DNA of 64,000 nucleotides from Megalobrama amblycephala (taxonomy: Eukaryota > Chordata > Actinopteri > Cypriniformes > Xenocyprididae): contig NC_063063.1 of assembly GCF_018812025.1 (NCBI RefSeq), positions 9,044,663 to 9,108,662 of the forward strand, read 5' to 3'. A program made the position numbers and the translations under genes. This document shows, piece after piece, positions 11,446 through 23,200 of this stretch. The number at the start of each line of letters is the position of its first letter. Within the stretch, counting starts at the first letter, position 1. Below the pieces are notes generated by a model. The model was not told the DNA's origin, did no database searches, and saw only the letters and a list, made by a program, of their open reading frames with translations.

Positions 11446-11937
11446 AGAGGCCCCAGAGGAGACCAGGTCCTGAGTCGAGTCAAGCCTGTTACTGCTGGAC
11501 AGAACTGGAAGTTGTAAAGAAAGAGGAAACAGTTTTAAGGTTAATACATTCATGGACAGATTAAATACACATTTCCAAAACATTTTTACAAGGTTGACAT
11601 TACAGAAGTGAGACCACACACCTACAGTTCATAACTATTTGGACATTTGGGTTATTTTGGCACTGTGCTCCAGTACAAGATTTTTAAAAATTAGAAAAAA
11701 ATATATATCTACATACAAACCGCTGTTGTTATTCAAATTTTTATTCTTCCACAAAATAACATTATGGAAGAAGCTGGGTGATTATTTTGCTCATCCAAGA
11801 AATTATGTAAATAAGGGAAAAGATCATTTTTTTTATTTTTTATGCTGTCACAGAGGTGTAAATTTAATGATGATTTAGCATTGAGGTTATAGTTTGTGGG
11901 GGTGTTTTTGCACTTGTTCCTTTATATCCAGATGTGT

Positions 11938-12650
11938 TTAAAGGAACACTCCACTTTTTTTGAAAATAGGCTTATTTTCCAACTCCCCTAGAGTTAAACA
12001 GTTGAGTTTTACCGTTTTCGAATCCATTCAGCTGATCTCTGGGTCTGGCGGTACCACTTTTAGCATAGCTTAGCATAGTTCATTGAATCTGATTAGACTG
12101 TTAGCGTAACGAGGCGGGACTCATGGTAAGATCCAAATGCAAGCTTTTATTTACAGTGAGCATAGTAGTACAGGCTGGGTCGATCAGGGGCAAACAGGAA
12201 CAGCAAGGGCCAGGCAGAATCGTAGTCAGGGTACAGGCAGTAGATCGAGGCAGGCGGATATCATTCACAGAACAGTATACAAGGCAAAGGTCAGGACAGG
12301 CAGCAACTGGTCAATAAACAGGAACAGGCAAGATCAATCACAGGCAGACAGGATACAAGGAAACGCTCAGAATTGTCACAAGGAATCAAGACTTCGCGGT
12401 GAGGTGGTGTGTGTATGAGTCCTTTATAGTCCAGGTAATGCGTATCAGCTGGGTGTGGTGATTAGTGTGGAGTGTGCATGGCTGTATGTGGCAACAGGTG
12501 ATTGGTGGAGTGAGTGCATGTGATTGACAGGGGGGATGATGGGAAATGTAGTACGGGAACTGACAGGATTGTAACAGGAACAGATGGTGATCGTGACAGT
12601 TAGCATCTCGCACAAAAATAACCAAAGAGTTTCAATATTTTTCCATCATG
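11938..12650. mobile_element. Truncated repeat hosting an LTR insertion
   Basis: It begins TTTAAAGGAACACTCCAC and contains the internal tandem TAGCATAGCTTAGCATAG. I recognise it as a common cyprinid interspersed repeat. Its sequence resumes after the LTR at 12105-12598 (GTTAGCATCTCGCAC). The expected mirrored right end is not visible, so it looks truncated. Confidence 0.45.
12105..12598 (-). mobile_element. Solo LTR, 494 bp, minus strand
   Basis: This is the same family as 9084-9524 in reverse orientation. Its right end is GATCGTGACA and its left end GTAACGAGGCGGG, with shared blocks such as GAGTCCTTTATAGTCCAG (TATA region) and GGGTGTGGTGATTAGTGTGG. It is bounded by a perfect 5-bp duplication GTTAG (12100-12104, 12599-12603). 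The terminal base is mutated (CG for TG). No internal retroelement sequence remains, so it arose by LTR-LTR recombination. Confidence 0.85.
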
Positions 12651-13246
12651 TCTGTAGGAGTGTTGTAACTCAACGGCCCTGGATGAAGTTAGTGAGGGAG
12701 AGTCATAAAACAGCAGAACAAAAAATAGCTGTGAGGTTGAGGTAATGACGTCTGGCATTTATGCATTTTATTTGTTTAAAAAAAAATGCAGATTGTGCTG
12801 GAGTTTCTTTTGGATTGTGTGCGTAAATCATAGGCCTGTTTTTTTTTTTTTTTTTTTTTTTTACACTTTGCAGTTATTATGTATGTTAAATATTGAAGTT
12901 TGGACGCTTTGTGAATGTGAATAGACTCCCTGTGCTCACAAAAGTTTATCAAATTGGCATTTGGAAAGAAAGCTTGTAGCTCCCAATGTAATTGTGTATA
13001 AAATGTGTTGGGGGAAAAAAAAAAATAGAATAAACAGACTCGCTACAGACACTCTGCATCAGCTTCAGTTTCAATTCCTCGTTTATTTGCATATTATGTT
13101 AATGACAGTCATTTTCTAATTGTTTTTTATATAAAAATCCACAACTAGGCTAAACCATAGCAAATATCTCTTCTCAAATACTTCCTCATCTTTTTAATGA
13201 CTATTCAAATAGTCTGTAAACTGCAATATGTGATTTATTATTTAAT
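12651..13246. other. Unassigned intergenic sequence with poly-T tract
   Basis: The stretch holds a poly-T run at about 12839-12862 and an A-rich run near 13015. I recognise no gene, terminal repeat or RNA. Confidence 0.4.
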
Positions 13247-13929
13247 TTAAAGGTCCCGTTCTTCGTGATCCCATGTTTCAAACTTTAGTTAGTGTGTAAT
13301 GTTGTTGTTAGAGTATAAATAAAATCTGTAAAATTTTAAAGCTCAAAGTTCAATGCCAAGCGAGATATTTTATTTAACAGAAGTCGCCTACATCGAACGG
13401 CCAGTTTGGACTACATCCGTCTACTTCCTTCTTTAATGACGTCACTAAAACAGTTTTTTGACTAACCTCCGCCCACAGGAATACACAAGAGTTGCGTTTG
13501 TAGAGTGTGTTTGTCGCCATGTCGTCGAAACGCTGTTATTTTCATCCCGCAGTCCAATCACTGGGTCTGATTCCGGCTCAAATTGATAGGGTAAAATTAA
13601 AGACATGTTTACAATAACACTGAGCGCGTGCATCTCCACGTTATGGTAAGAGGCGTGACTTTTCCGGGCACGGTGCGCTCAGAGCTGTCGAATCACAACA
13701 CAGGAACCGCTGGCACAATCAGAACTCATTACGTATTTCTGAAGGAGGGACTTCATAGAACAAGGAAGTCATCAGCCCGTTTTTATGACAGTGGAAACAG
13801 CGGTATACATATAAGTAAATTATGTGAAAAATACTGTGTTTTTTTACACGCGAAACATGAACACATGTTATATTGCACACTATAAACATAATCAAAGCTT
13901 CAAAAAAACACAAAAAACGGGACCTTTAA
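13247..13929. mobile_element. TTAA-ended MITE (GGTCCCGTT family)
   Basis: TTAAAGGTCCCGTT at the left and AACGGGACCTTTAA at the right form perfect 14-bp inverted ends. The interior has no transposase. A related sequence starts at 42865 (TTAAAGGGGTCC, with shared interior AACTTTAGTGTGTAATGTTG). It lies just upstream of the inferred start of integrin copy 2. Confidence 0.75.
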
Positions 13930-14174
13930 TAAATGAATACATATTCATTCTGTGTATTTAATAACTTAATAATTTTATTGTGAGCATTCTCTTAAACGTA
14001 ATCTTTCTTGAATATGTGCTCATTTCCTCTTTGTCAAATTGTTCTTCCTCTTTAGTAAGATGCTTCCACCCCTTTTACATCAGTGAACCACCTCTAGGTC
14101 TCATCATCTCTTTCATTTATTGGCTTGGCTGTCTCACCTCATGCATCCTCCATATCTACATTTCACAGGTTATA

Positions 14175-14214
14175 ATGGACCACAACTTCTGTATCACATT
14201 ATGCATCTTTTATG
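14175..14214 (+). other. Inferred first exon and signal peptide of integrin copy 2
   Basis: ATG at 14175 opens [13 protein letters not shown] and runs into a GTAAGA donor at 14215 in phase 1. The exon at 16421 has the matching phase and continues [11 protein letters not shown]. This gives a signal peptide of about 20 residues and a mature start FNID, parallel to the FNLD start of human ITGAM. The other nearby acceptor (16428) would hit a stop at once. An in-frame upstream ATG exists at 13980, so the true start could differ. Confidence 0.5.
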
Positions 14215-17200
14215 GTAAGATATTTATTTATTTATTTTCTTCTCTTTATTACTTATTTGTTACTTTGTACACACCATCACTACCTCAATAGCTGCCTATT
14301 TCCACTCTTTTGTAAGCCTTCCTGTGTTGCAAGTGTTAAACCTTTGTTTTCTCCTTTTGTATGTTTGAAAGCAGTTAGTGGCAATAAGATTTTAACATGA
14401 TCTCGCAGGGTATAGTCTAAATGGGTTAAAATTTACAGCTGTGAAATGAATTGCAACACTCATGTTGTGCATGAATAGGTGAATGAGTGATTTAAAAAGA
14501 AAACAGTGTGTCATTGTAGGAATTAAGTTTAAAGCTCTTTCAGTTTTAGTATTTACTGTAGATTTACAGTTACCCAACATTTAAAGACATTGTTAATCAT
14601 AAGACATTAGACACATCTAATTTAAAGGGGTGGTTCAGTGTTTTTTTTCCTTCTAGGCGTGATTATGTTTTTGGGGCGCAATTTAACGTCTTAATGCTTC
14701 GTTTTTTAAAAAAAAGCTGTATTTTACATATATTTTACCTTTATTCTACACCTCTGTTTCCATTGTCATTCGAACGACTCGTTTGACTTCCTGCTTCTAT
14801 GAAGCCACTCCCTCCGAAATACGTAATGTGCTCAGATGGTTAGCTGGCCCAGTGTATTGTGATTCACTGAAGCATCCGGAAATGCCACACCCCTTACCAT
14901 TAGTTGTTACCAGAGCCGTTGCATGTGCTTCAGTGGACATGTAAATAATGGCGTCTATATTGCTGTATCAAATTGAGCCCAAATCAGATCCAGAATCGGC
15001 CTAGAAAATCGCAACTTTTCATTTTGTACTTGAGTCAAAGTATTTAGATATGCTGTCACTGCTGTTTGTTGGCGTTCAATATACAGTTTTATCCTGATTA
15101 AAGATTTACTGTAGCTGAATACATGACTGAGTAGTAGCATTTTTGTAAAGGTATTGTTTAATTTATAGCATGAACAACTGTTTGTCTATGAACAAAGAAG
15201 TTTGTTGGTGTTTGTTGGAGAAATATGCAATAGAATACAGCTAACTGGCTACTGAAGCAAAAACACATCAGTCTTTATTTAAATCCTTGATGCAACCAAA
15301 AAATAGCAACAGAACTATACATTTAAAAGACATGTACAAACAATAAAACGTACTTACAGTTTGGGGGCGATATACAGCAGCTTCTGCTTTTAAAGTGGGA
15401 ACTGCTTCATCTTTCAGTAAAAGCCTTTGTGCAAATCCAGCATTGAACTCGTGTTGATTCTGGAAGCTGTCTTCTGCGCTGTATCCAGTGTAGACAATAT
15501 CACTGATTATAATGGGTTCTATTATCTTTTGATGCGTCCATTGTACACAACTCTTTCGCTTCCATTATGCTGTGTGACATGGCCTTGCCCACTTTGTTGC
15601 GTGTTCCCGGGGGAGGTGTTTTGCAGGGTTTATGATGTCACCAACCCATGAAGAAGCTCATTGTAGTCCAAACTGGTCATTTTGTAGGCATTAAACTGAC
15701 ATAAATTTAAAAGACAATATTTGCATTGAACTTTCAGTGCTGTAACAACATTTACACACTAACTAAAGTTAAAAAAGTGAAATCGCAATGAACCACCCCT
15801 TTAAGACAACCTCATAAGTTCAAAACCATGACCATCTTTCTAAAGTAATAGCAAATGCAATATTACCACATGATATGGATGAAGATGAAAAAATGTCCTT
15901 ATAAAGGCAAGAATAAATTGCAAGTATGAACTTCCTTATTGGTCTAATTCTGCCTGAGCTTTCTGCCTTCACACATTTTACACTCAAACATGTATCTATG
16001 ACCACTGCAAAACTCACAGATGCACATGAGTTTCACATATTAATGTATTTGTAATGGAAAAACAATTACACCAAAGAGGAAACCAAATAAACAAAGGGAT
16101 TTCACAGAGTAGCATGGCCTCAATTTCTTCTTTTTTTTAATGGTTATATGTTATATATTATTTTTATGGTTTTTATGGTTATAAGACATATTATGTTATT
16201 TTATAACATAACTGCGTCTATTGGTGCTACAGAGTGAAATCGCCAGCAGCTGCTAAACTGGTTTTTGGCATCTGTTTGTATAGCATGTATTTTAGTATTG
16301 CTCCAATGCTGTATTGACCAATCAGCAAGAAGGAACGGAAATATCACTTTTATACATTTTAATTGATTTAGCAAATGTAAACTGTTGACAGTCTTTTTTT
16401 ATCACTTCTAAACACTTTAGCGTCTCAGTCGGTGATGGCTTTTAACATTGATCCTGTTACCTGGAAAACCTTCACTGCGCCTTCACAGAGTCAAAATGTT
16501 TCCTTTGGCTATAAGATGATTCAGAAAGATGCATCAAGGTGAGAACAACATAACCACTGATAATAACCCCCCCCCCAAAAAACCTGCATTGTTTGGTAAG
16601 CGCAACATTAATGGTACTTTCCACGTTGCCATGACAAGAAGAAACTCAGTCAACCACAGATATGTGACCTGTGGGGGTAAATCTGAAATAGATTATTCTA
16701 CACTGATATGGAAAAACCCAGAATAAAGCTTTTGTGCTCCATTGCACATAATGAACAATTTTCTGGAAATACTGGTTATCATACTGGTTAACAAAATGTT
16801 TATTGAAAGTTTTTATGTCGTCTGAATCGTCATTGTTGAATTGTCCATTTTAATTTAGTACCAAACATTGAACTTACAGATTGAAAGAGAGAGACCATGA
16901 TTTGATGGGCTGTAGACAGGAAAAGAGTTGTTGTTTTAAAGGAATTAAATAATTATTAAGTATTAAAAGTATTAAGGGAATACATAAAAGTAAAAATTGT
17001 AAAATAAGTTCTACTGCAGTTGTGAAGTAGGCTTAATCAATTTAAACTATTTGCAAATAATATTTTGTTTTAAAATATGCATGCGTTCGCTCTACTGATA
17101 TCTGATGTCGCAAACGCAAAACATTTCTTGTCTCATCACATTCAGTTATGAGTTACATGAATCAAATGTAAATTATACCATATTTTACATTCAAAACAGT

Positions 17201-20200
17201 TGAGTTGCTTGCATCCCTGGGTATTACTCTCGGTCGCTCAGCATTCCTCTCGTAAAACAGTATATTACTAATATACTAATAAACAGTATATACTAATTTC
17301 CATGCGCTCTTTCCGAGATAAAAACTAAAGCGATCCACTGGAATTCATACTCGTCTTCTGTAAGACCTGCCTTCTTTGATTTGATTGGCCATCTCACTCA
17401 TTTTGATATTAAGGAGCACTGTTAGACTATTGAGACAGAGCAACCTAAAAACTTTAAAAAAACTAAAAACTTTTAAAACGTTTGGTAACACTTTACTTGA
17501 AGGGGTGTGCATAAGACTGACATGACACATTCATAATCATGACATGACACATGTCATGAATATGAAGGAGGTTTTATGAATGTTTATGACAACTGTCATT
17601 AAGTGTCATTCGCTCAATCATGTCATTTTTAATGCAAAGATGACATTGTTTGAGATGTCCGAGTTATGACAACTTGACATAAACCAATACATCATAACCT
17701 GTCAGTGTCTTTGTCATGACAACTTGACATCATTTAGCTTTATGGTTTAACATTACATTAAACTGTCATGTGGTTGGTTTTGACATTGGCTGTCATGAGG
17801 CCATTATAATAGTGTCATGAATATGTATCTTGAGCTCAAGTAAAGTGGTACAAATTGAACTTGTCATTAAAATGTCATTAAGTGACAATACTCTGACAAA
17901 TAATTTTATAACAGAGTCATGACTATTTTTCATTTCATTTCATGTTTTTTTTTTTTTTTTTTTTTTTTTTAAGTTTCCTCCAACAGAAGGTCAGATAATA
18001 GACAATTTCAAATTTCGTAAAAAAGATGACACTGTTATAAAATAATGGTAACACTTTATTTTAGGGTCTTTTAACTAGTTGCTTATTACTATTAGCATTC
18101 ATATAACTAAAATATTGGCTATTTATTAGTACTTATTAGTACTTATGCCTTATTCTGCATGACCTTATTCTACATTCTTAATCCTACCCAATACCTAAAC
18201 CTAACAATTAACTATAATAAGCAGTAAATTAAGAGTTTATTGAGGGAAAAGTCATAGTTAATCGTTTATATATGTGTTCACTATACTGAAATGTTACCAA
18301 AATAATGTCATGTAATGTTAATCCATAAAGCTAAGTAGTTTTTTAAGTTTGATAATTAATCTGCTATGTCATGTTTATGACAGGTTATGATGTTTTGCTA
18401 ATGTCAAGTTGTCATGACAAAGACACTGACAGGTTATGATGTATTGGTTTATGTCAAGTTGTCGTAACAAAGACATCTCAAACAATGTCATCTTTGCATT
18501 AAAAATGACATAATTGAGCGAATGACATTTAATGACAGTTGTCGTAAACATGCATAAAACCGCCTTCATATTCATGACATGTGTCATGTCAAGATTATGA
18601 AGGTGTCATGTCAGTCTTATGCACACCCCTTCAAGTAAAGTGTTACCAAACTTTTTGTCCTCCAAATAACAAACAGAGCTACACGTAATGAAGTGCAGCA
18701 GAGCAGCATCAAGAATATCAAATATTGAGGGAAAATTTCTAATTTTTGGGGAAACGTCTCTCTAAAAGTCTATGGTGGCAATATATCTAACATATACTCT
18801 GCATTTCATAAAATATATGTATCATATCTTCTGCATTAAAAATTTGTAATGAACAACTGCAATGTAAAGAGTCAAAAACACACCTAATGCAGAGGAAGCT
18901 GCCTCTTGCGAGTTGCGTAGATGTTGATAGTGGAAGCATCAGAGTTAGAGCCCCCTCTCCTTTAGTTGTGGGTTTATTTTAAAGAACGATGAATAAATAT
19001 CCATTTAGTTTAGTTAGCCTGCTATTTAGCATAAGCCTCAACTACAGCGGGAACAGAACGAGAAGAGAGTCATCTTGCGTACTGGGATATGATTCCAGAG
19101 TTGGGACTTGGGAGAGAATGTTTTTTTAGTATAGTATTTAAAAATTATTTAGCCCTAATTTACTCATTCTACTCACTAAAATAATAGTATAAGACAAATA
19201 AAATGAGAAAATGTGAATTCTATAATTTATTTTTATTTTATTCATAGCTCCCACAAAACCATAAATGTCTCTGGTCTAGCTTTTCCTCTTGAATCACATC
19301 CCAGAACAATTTCAAATGAATATGAAGATTATTTGCATCTCAAACCCTTTGTAATCTGAAGCATTTATCTTAAGGCCCTTTTCATTTTTATAATTTATTT
19401 CTATAAGTGTTGCCTCCGAACCTTATGCTTGCAGTTTAACACACAAATGTTTGCTTTATTTTTCATAAACCAACAATATATGTCTTTAGAGACATTTTAT
19501 ATTATAGTAAAAAAGACAAAATTGACCAGACAAAGTGCCAGAGTGGAGTGTGTGCTTATATGCTGCTGTGGTGATGAGGAGATGACGAACGGGTGCGGGT
19601 GATTAGTACTCTGGTGATTGTGATCTCTGTGACTGGGTGGCGATGGAGCCTGGTTGATCTCTGACGATACCCTCCTCCCCTGATGTCGCGGTGGCTGACC
19701 TCTTCCACGTGGTGCTGGACGATCTGGGTGAATCTCATGGAACGATGTAAGGAGGGCTGGGTCTAAGATGTTTTCTCTGGGAGTCCATAAACGTTCCTCT
19801 GATCCATAGCCCTGCCAATCCACTAGATAATCGAGACGGCCACCACAGCACTGAGAGTCCAGTATCTCATAAACCGTGTATACCGCACCATCCTCCAGGA
19901 TTAGTGGAAGGGGAGGTTCCTCTGTTGGGCCAGGCTCTGTGGAGGGAACAGACACAGGTGAGTGACAGTGTTTGAGAAGTGGCACATAGAATGTGGGATG
20001 AATTCTGTATTGTGCAGGTAACTGTAACTGGTAGGTGACTGGGTTGATTTGGCATGTGATGGTGAAGGGGCCAACGTATCTGGGACTCAGCTTCTTGCAG
20101 GGCAGGCACAGCTTGATGTCCCTTGTCGACAGCCAAACCTTCTGTCCTGGCTGATAGGTTGGTGTCTCTGCTCTTCGGGCGTCAGCCTGCATCCTTTGGC

Positions 20201-23200
20201 TGCGCATTGACCGCTGCAGGTGGTGATGTGCAGAGTCCCAGACCCTCTCACTCTCTCTGAACCAATGGTCGACAGAGGGGACGTTGGATGGTTGTCCAGA
20301 CCACTTGAACAATGGAGGCTGGTAACAGAGTACGCACTGAGAAGGGAGTCAGTCCAGTGGCAGCTTGGCGGAGGGAGTTCTGCGCGTACTCAGCCCAGCC
20401 TAGGAATTGGTTCCATGAGTTCTGATGGCCGTGGAAGAAGGTTGTCAGGAAGCACCCAATCTCCTGAATCTTCCTCTCCGCTTGCCCATTAGACTGCGGA
20501 TGGTACCCTGATGACAGACTAACGGTCACACCTAGGAGCTTGAAGAAGGCCTTCCATACCTGGGAAATGAATTGTGGACCTCTGTCAGACACAATGTCCT
20601 CTGGGATACCATAGTATCGGAATACAGGATTGAAGAGAAGTTCCGCTGTTGTCATGGTAGTAGGGAAAGCACTTCAGAGGAATAAAACGGCAGGATTTAG
20701 AGAATCGGTCAGCAATGAATAGGATACATGTGTTACCTTCAGATGGAGGTACATCAGTGGTGAAGTCTACTCCTAGGTGTGACCAAGGGCACTGTGGTAC
20801 GGGCAAGGAAAGAAGTTCACCAGATGGAAGATGGCATGGGCTTTTGGAGATGGCGCAGTCGGGGCATCCCAGGATGAACCTTCTCACGTCCCTGGCCATG
20901 TTGGGCCACCAGAAGCAATCTTGAAGCAGCGAGAGGGTGCGGTTTGGCCAGTGCCCATGGAGGAATGAGCTGAGTGTGTGAGATTATTACGTTGAGATCT
21001 GGGAACATAGGTGCAGCCTGGGGGACACCCCGGTGGAGATGGCTCGGAGACATTGGAGGAGAAAATCTGTTGATCTAAGGACCACTGGATGGGACAGAGG
21101 GTGAGTTGATTGGGCAAGATGGGCTCAGGCACTTCGGTACTCTCCTCTGGAGTATGGAGATGGGAGAGAGCATCTTCCTTGAGGTTCTTGTTGCCTGGAC
21201 GATAGGAGATAGTGAAACTGAACCGTGTGAAAAATAAAGCCCATCTTGCCTGTCTGGGGTTGAGAATGTTTGGAGTCACGGAGATACTGAAGATTCTTGT
21301 GATCGATGAGTATGGTGAACTTCTCCTTTGCAACCCCCAACCAATGTCTCCACTCTTCCAATGCGAGCTTGATGGCCAGTAACTCTCTGTTCCGGATATT
21401 GTAATTTATGTCCGACGGGCATAACTTCTTAGAAAAGAAGGCACATGGATGGAGCCGTGCTGGATTCCCCTGCTGCTGAGAAAGCACTGCTTCTACCCCA
21501 GTGGTGGATGCATAGACCTCGACGATGAAAGGCTTGTTGGGGTCTGGGTGGATCAGGAGCGGTGCTTTGGTGAACTAGTCCTTGAGGCTTTGGAGAAGCT
21601 TGTGTGGTGGCTGGATTCCAGGACAGACACTTGGGCTTATTTCTGAGGAGATTGGTGAGTGGAACGGTGATGGAGCTGTAGTTCTGGATGAAACAGCGGT
21701 AGAAGTTTGAGAATCCCAGGAATCGTTGAAGTTCTTTTATGGTGGAAGGTGTTGGCCAGTTACGTACCGCGTCAACCTTCCCCTTATCCATCTGGATGCT
21801 GTGTTCACTGATGTTGTAGTTGAGAAACTGGGTGGAGGACTGATGGAAGGAACATTTCTCAGCTTTGAGGAAGAGTTAATGTTCCCACAGGCATTGGAGG
21901 ACCTCTGCAATGTGTTGGCGATGTTTGGCCAGATGTTGTCAGTCACAAAATGATGGAGGAACTCCTGGAACACCTCGTGCATGAAGTCCTGGAATATGGA
22001 GGGGGCGTTGACTAGTCCATACGGCATAATGAGGTATTCATAGTGTCCTGTAGGGGTCACGAAGGCGGTCTTCCACTTCGTCACCCTCACGTATCCAGAC
22101 GAGGTTGTATGTGCTGCGGAGGTCCAACTTAGTGAACACGGCTGCTCCACGAAGTTGTTCCAGGGCTGCTGGGACGAGGGGAAGAGGGTACCTGAACTTG
22201 ATGGTGATATAACTATAACATGAAAAAAACAACAACTTGAAAACATATTTAGAAGATATAATCATTCAAAATTACGATTTTGATGACATCACGCTGCACT
22301 TCAGCTTCTCATCAGATTTTCTGTCAAATCAAATATCCAATCCCTCCCCCTACACTATAAAAGATGCTGAAGCTGCAGCTAAAATCAGTTACGCACATTT
22401 ACTATTTATTACATGTTGAACGGCACATAGTGCATTGTATAGGGGATAGAGAACAATTAAGACAGTGTAAATATGCTTTCCATTGAAGCAAATGAAGTCT
22501 GGTTTCACGTTTAGTGCCACACAAACCGCTGCAGCTTGCACACAGCCTGCTTCAGTCCAGAAGACACAATAGCACAGAGTGGATGATATGCACGTGTCTG
22601 CGCAGAACACAAAACGTATTGGAGAATGGTTAGAGACTAGAAGGAAACTGAGGCTTTACTGATCTTAATAACTCTGGAGCAGCAATATAAATGAAACGCT
22701 ATTGGCTATTTTAAAAAAGGGGAGGAGCTCAATATGTCCCATACTGTCTTCCTGTTTCAGTGGAAATTACATCAACACATTGAACAATGCTGTGCATTTC
22801 AAGGCACTTCAGTGAGCCTTTAATGATAAAGTCATTCATTCATTCATTCATTCATTCATTCATTCATTCATTCGATTAGTTCAAAAGGCTGATTCATTCA
22901 GGAGTGTAGTAAATGGTTCTCTTCAGACTTGTTCGACTTGAAGCTGTGCTACACAGACTGATCGGTGAATGACATCAAAGTACCGTGAGAGTGATTAGAG
23001 ATGGCTCTGTACGCTTTTGAATCACTCTCGCTGTACTTTGGTGTCATACACCGATCAGTCTGTGCAGCAATGTTCAAGCCGAACAAGCCTTTTATGAATA
23101 GTCAATTAAATCATTGGTTCACCCAAATCGTTCAAAACACAGATTCAGAAATGAAATGCTGCTGTGTGTTTCTTCGTGACGAACGGTTCTGCTTTGTTTT

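Noticed and set aside
13980..14174. Upstream in-frame ATG as the start of integrin copy 2
   Set aside because: It would add 65 residues before a normal-looking signal peptide, with no parallel in the family; kept only as an alternative.
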